Shown piece after piece: positions 34,253-40,073 of a DNA stretch of 40,073 nt. Made by a program: the position numbers and the translations under genes. The notes beneath the pieces were generated by a model. The model was not told the origin of the DNA. It ran no database searches and worked only from the letters and a program-made list of their open reading frames with translations. The stretch comes from an uncultured Hyphomicrobiales bacterium. GTDB lineage: Bacteria > Pseudomonadota > Alphaproteobacteria > Rhizobiales > Hyphomicrobiaceae. The stretch lies in assembly GCA_902826255.1 (NCBI GenBank), contig CADEEC010000010.1:1-40073 (forward strand). The letters are read 5' to 3'. The first letter of the stretch is position 1. Every line of letters starts with the position of its first letter.

Positions 34253-34728
34253 GGCGCTGGCACCGCGGCGTCCCACACCGGCCGCCAGTCGAGGCGCTCG
34301 ATGGCATCGCAGCCTGCGGGCTCGGTGGCGAACAGCACCATGCGCAACAGCCTGCGGCGAGCCAGCCCAAGCGATGAAAGCACCTGGGACTTGATCCAGC
34401 TGGCGCGCAGGGCCACCGGCTCGGCCCTGGCGCGTATCTCGCCCAAGTAGATGTAACGTCCGGCGTGACCTGGGCCGACCATGGCCTCGTACAGGGGCAC
34501 TTCCTCGAGGCTCATGCTCAGCGCCTGCACCCGTATCGGGCGGTCGCATCCGGGAGCGCTGAACAGGACCGCGTAGCGGCCCCGTGCAGGAGACAGCCCC
34601 TGCTGCTCGAGAACGCCTGCAACCACGGCCAGACCATCCGGAGGCGCCGCGGACGAAGACTGGATGCGGCTTGCGACGGCCACGAGAAGGAGCCCCGCAA
34701 ACATGCAGCGCAGGAGCAGCGGGCTCAT
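34246..34728 (-). CDS. Membrane-anchored exosortase-operon protein, function unknown
   Basis: A 160-residue protein encoded directly after the exosortase gene. Its ATG (34728) overlaps the exosortase stop as ATGA, so translation is coupled. Residues 1-22 form a signal anchor or signal peptide (LLLRCMFAGLLLVAVASRI); the rest is a soluble, presumably periplasmic domain with a pair of GCD motifs (APGCDRP near 60 and PAGCDAIERLDW near 138) that could form a disulfide. I do not recognise the family, and it lacks the EpsI features seen beside many exosortases. Position suggests a partner of the sorting reaction. An in-frame longer reading to 35061 lies antisense-free but inside the exosortase gene and is rejected. 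Confidence 0.82.
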   Translation of the reverse strand: MSPLLLRCMFAGLLLVAVASRIQSSSAAPPDGLAVVAGVLEQQGLSPARGRYAVLFSAPGCDRPIRVQALSMSLEEVPLYEAMVGPGHAGRYIYLGEIRARAEPVALRASWIKSQVLSSLGLARRRLLRMVLFATEPAGCDAIERLDWRPVWDAAVPAPS

Positions 34729-35576
34729 CGTGATTGCGGTGCGCGCAGCACGCCCCAAAGGGAGATGGCGACAACGGCCGCCGATGTCGTCCACGAGAAC
34801 AGCTGGGCGCCGAAGCCGGCATGCAGGTAGGCATAGAACTCGGGACCGAACGCCATCAGATAAATCCTGAGCGTGTTGAGCAGCAGCACCGCGGCACACA
34901 CGGCCAGCGCCACCCAGACATCGCCTTTGACCCATTCCGGGCGCGCCAGCTTGGTGAGCGAAACCCAGCAAAGCAGGCCCAGCGAAATATTGTGGAACGA
35001 AGAGCAACCGCTGAGCACAATGATGCTGTGCACGTCCGACGAGATGATGGTGCCGTTCCACGCAAAGCCTGAGCGCGTCACCGCAAGCAAAGCCCCCACC
35101 AGCGCGGTATCGGCTTGCAGCAGCGGCGGCGCGAGGAGATCAAACAGCAGCCGGCCCCACAGGCCGTTCAACGACAGCGCAAGCACCACGGTTGCTGCAG
35201 CCTGGATTTTGCGATCGCCCCGGCTCGTGGCCCAGAGGTAGAGGCCGACAACGGTCATCGATATCCAGACGTACCCTTCCCCGGACAGGAAGGGTACCGG
35301 CAGCACCGCGAGTCCGAGGGCCAGATCGCCCTTCGTCGCGGGCCGCGATGCCTCGGAATCGGCAAGCAGCTGAAACACCGCGTACCAGCCGAGATAGTGG
35401 AACACGCTCTTGGAAACGAGCGACTGCATCAGGGCATCAAAAAACGACGTGCCCTCTGCGCCGCGAAACATCAGAAAGTAATGGGCCGCCAGGATGCTGA
35501 CGACCCACGTGAACACCTCACGGCGGCTGATTGAGCGTGCTGTCGAGATCGCGGCCGGTTGGTACGACTCTGCCAT
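34725..35576 (-). CDS. Exosortase/archaeosortase-family transpeptidase
   Basis: A 283-residue polytopic protein with about eight membrane helices. I identify it as an exosortase by three residues in the right order and settings: Cys191 in LSGCSSFHN, Arg237 in LLNTLRIYL (the NxLRI motif) and His252 in YLHAGFGAQ. Exosortases cleave PEP-CTERM-type tails from exported proteins at the inner membrane, by cysteine-based chemistry. The common E-A-C before the cysteine is S-G-C here, so this is a divergent subfamily. ATG 35576 is the first start after an in-frame stop. It lies 56 bases downstream of a 57-residue sorting-tail protein and overlaps the next gene by four bases. Confidence 0.85.
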   Translation of the reverse strand: MAESYQPAAISTARSISRREVFTWVVSILAAHYFLMFRGAEGTSFFDALMQSLVSKSVFHYLGWYAVFQLLADSEASRPATKGDLALGLAVLPVPFLSGEGYVWISMTVVGLYLWATSRGDRKIQAAATVVLALSLNGLWGRLLFDLLAPPLLQADTALVGALLAVTRSGFAWNGTIISSDVHSIIVLSGCSSFHNISLGLLCWVSLTKLARPEWVKGDVWVALAVCAAVLLLNTLRIYLMAFGPEFYAYLHAGFGAQLFSWTTSAAVVAISLWGVLRAPQSR

Positions 35577-35632
35577 GCCTCGCCGAACCGAGTGTCAGCT
35601 CATCCAGCTAAGCGTCCACCGCCAACGTGAAA

Positions 35633-35806
35633 TCAGCCGCGACGCCGAACCAGCCACACGGCACCGAGCACCAGAGCGGCAATCGGAAGGCCGATCAAGC
35701 CGATCAGAGGCGCCGGCGCGGGCGACGGGATATTGATCTGCGCGAAAGCCGGCGCAGCCACACAGAGAGCTATCAAGAACGCAGTCGGAAATGCCGCATG
35801 ACGCAT
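35633..35806 (-). CDS. 57-residue exported protein with a PEP-CTERM/VPLPA-like sorting tail; probable exosortase substrate
   Basis: This short gene has a good ribosome site (GGGAG, six to seven bases before ATG 35806) and stops at TGA 35633-35635. The product has three parts: a signal peptide (residues 1-22, ending APAFA before Gln23); a short stretch starting QINIP and the Pro-rich motif PSPAPAP (27-33); and a single hydrophobic helix (about 34-53) followed by RRRG. This is the tripartite form of PEP-CTERM and VPLPA-CTERM tails, but with almost no protein body. Exported and cut, only about seven to eleven residues would be released or transferred. It starts the exosortase operon, so it is probably the dedicated substrate. 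A small membrane protein with no processing is the alternative. Confidence 0.72.
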   Translation of the reverse strand: MRHAAFPTAFLIALCVAAPAFAQINIPSPAPAPLIGLIGLPIAALVLGAVWLVRRRG

Positions 35807-35886
35807 AACAAACTCCCAACTCCAACAACCGGAAAATACTCGGTCACAGACACGACCCAGTCAAGATATCGGCAGGCGCATCCTCG

Positions 35887-35903
35887 AACACTCCGTCAGT
35901 GTT
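35887..35903. promoter_or_regulatory. Dyad in the divergent region between the exosortase operon and the porin gene
   Basis: AACACT-CCGTC-AGTGTT is a perfect 6-bp inverted repeat. The right half extends as GTCAGTGT (35895-35902), whose exact reverse complement ACACTGAC occurs at 35941-35948. A further AGTG/CACT pair (35930-35945) adds to a cluster of related half-sites in this 177-base, comparatively AT-rich region. A shared operator is plausible. Confidence 0.45.
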
Positions 35904-35983
35904 GCATTGCAGCCACCAACAAGGATGTAAGTGCAAATATACACTGACTTCTTTGCGTAGCGTTCATTATTTGGTGAGTGCGT

Positions 35984-36817
35984 ATGCATTCGGGTGGGGT
36001 GCTCGCGGCGGCGGCCGCACTGACAATTTTGTGTCTGCAGCCGGCCGAGGCAGCGGACAGAACAAGCCCCGCCACGCAGCCTGCAACTTGGACGGGTTCA
36101 TATATCGGCGCGTTCCTGGGACGCGCCTGGGGCGACGTCGATCTGCGCACCGACGCCGGCGCGTTCATCCCTAATACCTCCTACTTCACCGCCCCCGAGA
36201 ACATCGCATCCATAAACCGAAACGGATCCGGGTCGCTCAGTCTGGACGAGGTCGTCGGAGGCGTTCAGATCGGAACCAGCCTGCAAAGCGGCCAGTTCGT
36301 TTTCGGTTTGGAGGCGGACTTCGGCTCCTTCAGCATCGGCGGCGCCAAGGGCGTGACGGGCTTCACCTATCCGGTATTCGTCCCTCCCGCCGACTACACC
36401 ATGCGCGCATCCATGAGCACCGACTGGCTCGTCACAGGTCGCGCGCGGCTTGGCTGGACCCCGCAACCCAACCTTCTCCTGTACGCCACCGGCGGCATCG
36501 CCGTGACCAACCTGCGCGTCTCCAACACGTTCAGCGACACTGCGACGTCCCAGGGCGTGGGAGGCAGCAGCGCATCGGAAACGACGGTGGGGTGGACCCT
36601 CGGCGCAGGCGGAGAGCTGGCGCTGAGCCGGAACTGGAGCGTCAAGGCAGAATACCTGTACCTCGACTTCGGCTCCGTAACCACGAAGGGCTCGGCTTTC
36701 TGCGGGCCAGCGGTTGCCGCCATCTGCACGGGCCTGGGCTTTGTCCCCAGCCCGTACACATCCTCCGCCGACCTTTCCGCGCACATCGCGCGCGTCGGCT
36801 TGAACTACAAATTCTGA
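35984..36817 (+). CDS. Outer-membrane beta-barrel protein (Omp25/Omp31-like)
   Basis: A 277-residue outer-membrane protein. The signal peptide ends AEAAD (about residue 24). The mature part follows the 8-stranded barrel style of Rhizobiales Omp25/Omp31/hemin-binding porins: WTGSYIGAFLGRAWGD, GVQIGTSLQSGQFVFGLEADFG, WLVTGRARLGWTPQPNLLLYATGGIAV, WTLGAGGELALSRNWSVKAEYLYLDFG and the C-terminal HIARVGLNYKF with the terminal Phe needed for BAM assembly. I use ATG 35984; GTG 35978 is also in frame. It is divergent from the exosortase operon and could share regulation with it. Confidence 0.9.
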   Translation: MHSGGVLAAAAALTILCLQPAEAADRTSPATQPATWTGSYIGAFLGRAWGDVDLRTDAGAFIPNTSYFTAPENIASINRNGSGSLSLDEVVGGVQIGTSLQSGQFVFGLEADFGSFSIGGAKGVTGFTYPVFVPPADYTMRASMSTDWLVTGRARLGWTPQPNLLLYATGGIAVTNLRVSNTFSDTATSQGVGGSSASETTVGWTLGAGGELALSRNWSVKAEYLYLDFGSVTTKGSAFCGPAVAAICTGLGFVPSPYTSSADLSAHIARVGLNYKF

Positions 36818-36829
36818 CGGCGCTGGCCT

Positions 36830-37249
36830 CTAGCCTGGCACGCGCACGATCGCCTCGACCTCGAGCAGAAGCTCCGGCTTCACCAACCGATCGATGACGA
36901 GCAGCGTGTTGGGCGGAAACTTGCCTCCCGGAAACAGTTTCGGGAACAGCGCGGAACGCGCGCTCATCCACACCGGGATGCTGTCCGCGCTGGTGAGGTA
37001 GGTCGTGAACTGCACGACCTGCTCGAAGTCGGCGCCGAGGTCCTTGATGATCCCGCCGAGGTTGGCGAACACCTGCTCGACCTGCGCCGCCAGATCGCCG
37101 GCACCCACCACGTTGCCCTTGCCATCGATCGACACCTGGCCGGCGATGAAGGCGACTTCTCCGGGCGTCATGCGCGCCACGTGGCTGTACATGCCCGCCG
37201 GCGGCGGCGCGCTCGGAGGGTTCAAATACGTCACGCCTGATTTGGACAT
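36830..37249 (-). CDS. RidA/YjgF-family protein
   Basis: A 139-residue member of the Rid family, whose archetype RidA hydrolyses reactive enamine/imine intermediates from PLP enzymes. Family segments: GEVAFIAGQVSIDGKGNVVGAGDLAAQVEQVFANL, FTTYLTSAD and PNTLLVIDRLVKPELLLEVEAIV with the terminal glutamate region of the trimer interface site. The Arg of the canonical CxxR active site is not seen in the usual setting (LVIDRL is present, CVEV-type EAIVRV differs), so it may be another Rid subfamily. ATG 37249 follows GGGAGAG; a reading to 37312 adds a basic stretch without support. It is convergent with the porin gene, 12 bases apart. Confidence 0.92.
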   Translation of the reverse strand: MSKSGVTYLNPPSAPPPAGMYSHVARMTPGEVAFIAGQVSIDGKGNVVGAGDLAAQVEQVFANLGGIIKDLGADFEQVVQFTTYLTSADSIPVWMSARSALFPKLFPGGKFPPNTLLVIDRLVKPELLLEVEAIVRVPG

Positions 37250-37262
37250 CGATGCTCTCCCT

Positions 37263-37737
37263 TTAGGGTCCCTTCGGCAATTGCGCGTCGAACCGCTTGC
37301 GCGTGGCCGCATCGCAGGCCCCTTTGGCCTTGAGCTGCTCGCTGATCAGGCTTTGCTGAATGCCGTGGATGACGGCCATCAGCGCCAGCTGCCGCTCGTC
37401 GAAGCGTTTGCTGCGCCGCAGGCCCTGCAGCAACGGCAGGACGCTCCGCTTCTCCGCATCGAGCCCGCACCACTGCGCGAACGCCGACGATGATGACGAC
37501 GCGCGCCTGATCGATGGTGATCGGCGGGTTCTTGAGCTCTGCCTCCGTCGCCGCCGCGCACGGATTGAAGCCGTCGCACACCGCGCGCTGGATGTTCTTC
37601 AAGCCGAGCTCGATCATCTTCCGCACGACGGGCGCGGGAATCTCGGGGGGAGGCTTCGCCTCCTGGGCCGGCGCCGCGATCGCTGTTGCCAACGAGACGG
37701 CGACAACCGCCGCCAGTGCCTGCAAGCCACGCCGCAT
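37263..37737 (-). pseudogene. Secreted small protein gene interrupted by a frameshift
   Basis: The 5' part reads in one frame from ATG 37737: a signal peptide (MRRGLQALAAVVAVSLATA to APAQ), then EIPAPVVRKMIELGLKNIQRAVCDGFNPC and PITIDQARVVIIV. From about 37484 the protein-like reading moves one frame: AFAQWCGLDAEKRSVLPLL, then KRFDERQLALMAVIHGIQQSLI, ending LPKGP and TAA at 37263-37265. In the second frame codon third positions are mostly G/C as in neighbouring genes, but not in the first frame beyond that point. A one-base insertion (or two-base loss) near 37480-37500 explains this. I recall similar uninterrupted secreted proteins from Rhizobiales. A sequencing error is possible. If the first frame were read through, it would end at 37231. 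Confidence 0.65.
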
Positions 37738-37744
37738 GCCGCGC

Positions 37745-39832
37745 CTAAGCCTTCTCGATCCAGACGTGGTTGTCATGGAACGCCGCGCCGCCGTAGGGCG
37801 AGGCCTGGTAGGCGCTCGTCAGCGTGTTAATGCCCTCGCCGCCTTCGAAGTGCGCGTTGGGGGCGATGCTCTCGACGATCACCACACCCGGCTGCACGCC
37901 GGCGAACGCCTCGGCGATGAGCGTGATCTCGCCGCGCGCGTTGCCCATGCGCACGCGCGCGCCGTCGGCGATGCCGAGCCGATCGAGATCGCCGGGATGC
38001 ACCTTGACCCGCGGCTTGCCGTGGCGGCGCTGGCTGGTCGGCGTCTCGTTGAACGAGGAGTTGAGATAGTCGCGCGACGGGCTGGTGGCGAGGCGGAAGG
38101 GATGCCTGGCGTCCGCCTTCTCGTTCACGTCCCAGTGGTCGGGCAGGCCCGGCACGTCGCGCGGGAAGTGGAGAGTGTTGGCGCGCGGTGCAGGCACATT
38201 GTTCCAGTCCGGCTTGAAGCGGAACTTCTTGTCCGGATAGCGGAAGCCGTCGATGTAGTGCGCCGTCTCGAACGCGGGCTGGCAATCGATCCACTTGGCC
38301 TGCTCGAGTTGTTCCAGCGTGCCCCAACCCGAGTTCTGCAGCGTCCAATCGATGATCTCGCGCGGGCTCATGCCAAACCCGCGATGCTCGGCGCCGACGC
38401 GCTTCGCCAGCGCGCAGATCACGTCGTGGTTGGACCAGCATTCGCCGGGCGGCTCTACGAGCTTCGGACCCAGCAGAATGTGCTGGTGGCCGCCGCCCTG
38501 GTAGATGTCGTCGTGCTCCAGGAACATGGTGGCGGGCAGCACCACGTCGGCCATCTCCGCCGTCGCCGTCATGAACTGCTCGTGCACGCAGGTGAACAAG
38601 TCCTCGCGCGCAAAGCCGGCCTTCACCTTGCGCTGCTCGGGGGCCACCTGCACCGGGTTCATGTTCTGGATCAGCATGGCCGTCACCGGCGGGCCGCCTT
38701 TGAGGTCCTCCGGGTCGTTGTTCAGGACGGCGCCGATGCGGCACTGGTCGAACACGCGCACGGACGGGTCCGCAACATCGAGACCCTCGATCAGCGTCTT
38801 GTTCCAGCGGAAGATGGCGCCGTTGTTGTGGAAGCCGCCGCCGCCCTCGTTGAGCCACGCGCCGGTCACGGAGGGGATGCACAGCGCCGCATGCATGTTG
38901 TGCGCGCCGTTGCGCTGGCGCGAGAAGCCGTAGCCCAGACGGAAGTAGGTTTTCGGCGTGGTGCCAACCATCCTTGCGAAGGTCTCGATTTCCTCCACCT
39001 TCAGCCCGGTGATGGCGCTGGCCCACTCCGGCGTCTTGTCGCGCAAGTGCGCTTCCAGCTCGCGCGGGCAGTCGGTGTAGCGCTCCATGTACGGCCAGTT
39101 GGCATGGCCGTCGCGGAACAGCACGTGCATCACCGCGCAGGCGAGCGCACCGTCCGTCCCGGGTCGAACGCACAGCGCCAGGTCGGCCTGCTGCATGGTG
39201 CCGTTCTGGTAGATGTCGATGGCGACGATCTTCGCCCCGCGCTCCTTGCGCGCGCGCGCCGCGTGCGTCATCACGTTGACCTGGGTGTTCACCGGGTTGG
39301 TGCCCCAGATCACGATCATGTCGGATTTTGCCATCTCGCGCGGATCGGGCCCCGCGAGCCGGCCCGTGCCGGCGATGAATCCCGTCCACGCCGTCGTCGT
39401 GCAGATGGTGGCGTACATCACGGAGTAGCGTTTGGCGTGGCGCAGCCGGTTGATGCCGTCGCGCATCACCAGACCCATAGTGCCGGCATAGAAATAGGGC
39501 CACACCGCCTCTGGGCCGTAGCGGCGCTCGGCCGCCAGGAAAGCCTCGGCCGTGATGTCGAGCGCGTCGTCCCACGAGATGCGCTCGAACTGGCCCGAGC
39601 CCTTCGGCCCCTTGCGGCGCAGCGGGTGCATCAGCCGGTCGGGGTGATGGATGCGTTCGGCGTAGCGCGCCACCTTCGCGCAGATCACGCCGTCGGTGTA
39701 GCTGTTGTCCTTGGCGCCGTGCACGCGGCCGATGCGGTTGTCGCCCAGCAGCTCGACATCCAGCGCGCACGTGGACGGGCAGTCGTGCGGACAGACGGAG
39801 TGGCCGATCTTGAGCTTGGCGTGCGCGTTCAT
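37745..39832 (-). CDS. Molybdopterin-dependent oxidoreductase (DMSO-reductase superfamily), orphan catalytic subunit
   Basis: A 695-residue protein of the Mo-bisMGD family. An N-terminal 4Fe-4S motif is visible as CPHDCPSTC plus a Cys in VICAKVARY, followed by the cofactor-binding domains (IVIWGTNPVNTQVNV; DLALCVRPGTDGALACAVMHVL; LPATMFLEHDDIYQGGGHQH). A candidate Mo-ligand Cys is in ATICTTTAWTG. The C-terminal cap domain ends with SSFNETPTSQRRHGKPRVKVHPGDLDRLGIADGARVRM. ATG 39832 is the start before MNAHAKLKIGHSVCPHDC. No iron-sulfur or membrane subunit and no maturation chaperone gene is adjacent, so electron partners are unknown. No TAT signal is visible, which suggests cytoplasmic location. 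Confidence 0.93.
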   Translation of the reverse strand: MNAHAKLKIGHSVCPHDCPSTCALDVELLGDNRIGRVHGAKDNSYTDGVICAKVARYAERIHHPDRLMHPLRRKGPKGSGQFERISWDDALDITAEAFLAAERRYGPEAVWPYFYAGTMGLVMRDGINRLRHAKRYSVMYATICTTTAWTGFIAGTGRLAGPDPREMAKSDMIVIWGTNPVNTQVNVMTHAARARKERGAKIVAIDIYQNGTMQQADLALCVRPGTDGALACAVMHVLFRDGHANWPYMERYTDCPRELEAHLRDKTPEWASAITGLKVEEIETFARMVGTTPKTYFRLGYGFSRQRNGAHNMHAALCIPSVTGAWLNEGGGGFHNNGAIFRWNKTLIEGLDVADPSVRVFDQCRIGAVLNNDPEDLKGGPPVTAMLIQNMNPVQVAPEQRKVKAGFAREDLFTCVHEQFMTATAEMADVVLPATMFLEHDDIYQGGGHQHILLGPKLVEPPGECWSNHDVICALAKRVGAEHRGFGMSPREIIDWTLQNSGWGTLEQLEQAKWIDCQPAFETAHYIDGFRYPDKKFRFKPDWNNVPAPRANTLHFPRDVPGLPDHWDVNEKADARHPFRLATSPSRDYLNSSFNETPTSQRRHGKPRVKVHPGDLDRLGIADGARVRMGNARGEITLIAEAFAGVQPGVVIVESIAPNAHFEGGEGINTLTSAYQASPYGGAAFHDNHVWIEKA

Positions 39833-39938
39833 GCGGCCCTCTGGAGCTGGCACCGGTACGCTATCCGAGTTCGCGGGCGCGGCCAAGAAACCGCGGCAAC
39901 GCCAAAACCCTCGCAGGCCCGTGGCCTCTTCTCTCGCC

Positions 39939-39960
39939 CTCTCCCCGCTTGCGGGGTGAG
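39939..39960. repeat. Second copy of the GC-rich palindromic repeat
   Basis: CTCTCCCCGC (39939-39948), loop TT, GCGGGGTGAG (39951-39960): a 10-bp stem with one mismatch. The core matches the repeat at 31959-31984. It sits in the 241-base stretch upstream of the molybdopterin oxidoreductase gene, where I see no gene before the window ends. Confidence 0.65.
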
Positions 39961-40073
39961 CGGCTGCCGCACGCACCAACGCCCTCGCGGCGCGTCGCGC
40001 CCGAGGCTGTGCGGATAGAAGGAGGAGCAGGGCGTCCGCGGCTCGCGCCCGGGGACCGTGCGACCTTTATCCG

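Noticed and set aside
35595..35828. A 77-codon minus-strand frame over the same bases as the 57-residue gene
   Set aside because: It has no ribosome site or recognisable structure, while the other frame gives a signal peptide, Pro motif, helix and Arg cluster behind a good ribosome site.
37514..40018. An 834-codon open frame on the plus strand
   Set aside because: It is antisense to the molybdopterin oxidoreductase and shows no domain-like segments.
1..40073. tRNA/rRNA genes, CRISPR arrays, transposases, phage genes, attachment sites
   Set aside because: I looked through the intergenic regions and gene products and found none; all gene-free gaps are shorter than 300 bases.

Overview
The window is GC-rich chromosomal DNA from an alphaproteobacterium, most likely of the order Hyphomicrobiales (Rhizobiales). 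The grounds are a ChpT histidine phosphotransferase next to a CheY-like receiver, an EipA/DUF1134 envelope protein, a PetP/PetR-like MarR-response regulator pair divergent from ilvE, an HdaA-like replication regulator between an AI-2E permease and polyphosphate kinase, and a DUF2066 gene divergent from purM. I see no phage, insertion sequence, CRISPR array, tRNA or rRNA. Coding density is high, and no gene-free stretch exceeds 300 bases.

Layout. 1-2732: end of a 2-hydroxyacid dehydrogenase, a glutathione S-transferase, a luciferase-like flavin oxidoreductase and a small secreted cysteine-rich protein. 2880-7708: ilvE, then a divergent MarR / OmpR-type regulator / sensor kinase operon, meeting csaA and a TetR/COQ9-like gene head-on. 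7913-15622: EamA exporter, the chpT-receiver pair, cysQ, eipA, two envelope-type proteins of unknown function (membrane-anchored coiled coil; acidic tail-anchored) and a class II fumarase/adenylosuccinate-lyase superfamily enzyme. 15666-18815: a membrane diguanylate cyclase and a LysR regulator divergent from a dapA-type gene.

18819-32664 is a housekeeping core: aspS, rnd, a DnaJ-type co-chaperone, ppx, ppk, hdaA, an AI-2E permease, a CDP-alcohol phosphatidyltransferase and a DUF2066 protein, with purM and purN on the other strand. Several genes here are translationally coupled by short stop/start overlaps.

32876-39832 is more accessory: a cytochrome P450, a three-gene exosortase operon, a divergent outer-membrane beta-barrel protein, a RidA protein, a frameshifted secreted-protein gene and an orphan molybdopterin oxidoreductase. 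The exosortase operon is the most unusual feature. Its first gene encodes only 57 residues, and these consist of a signal peptide, about ten residues, and a PEP-CTERM/VPLPA-like sorting tail (Pro-rich motif, one membrane helix, Arg cluster). It is followed by an exosortase with a recognisable Cys/Arg/His triad, and by a 160-residue membrane-anchored protein whose start codon overlaps the exosortase stop. This looks like a self-contained, single-substrate sorting system.

The window also carries a hairpin enclosing both stop codons of a convergent gene pair, two copies of a dispersed GC-rich palindrome plus a third palindrome of another type, and several candidate operator dyads.
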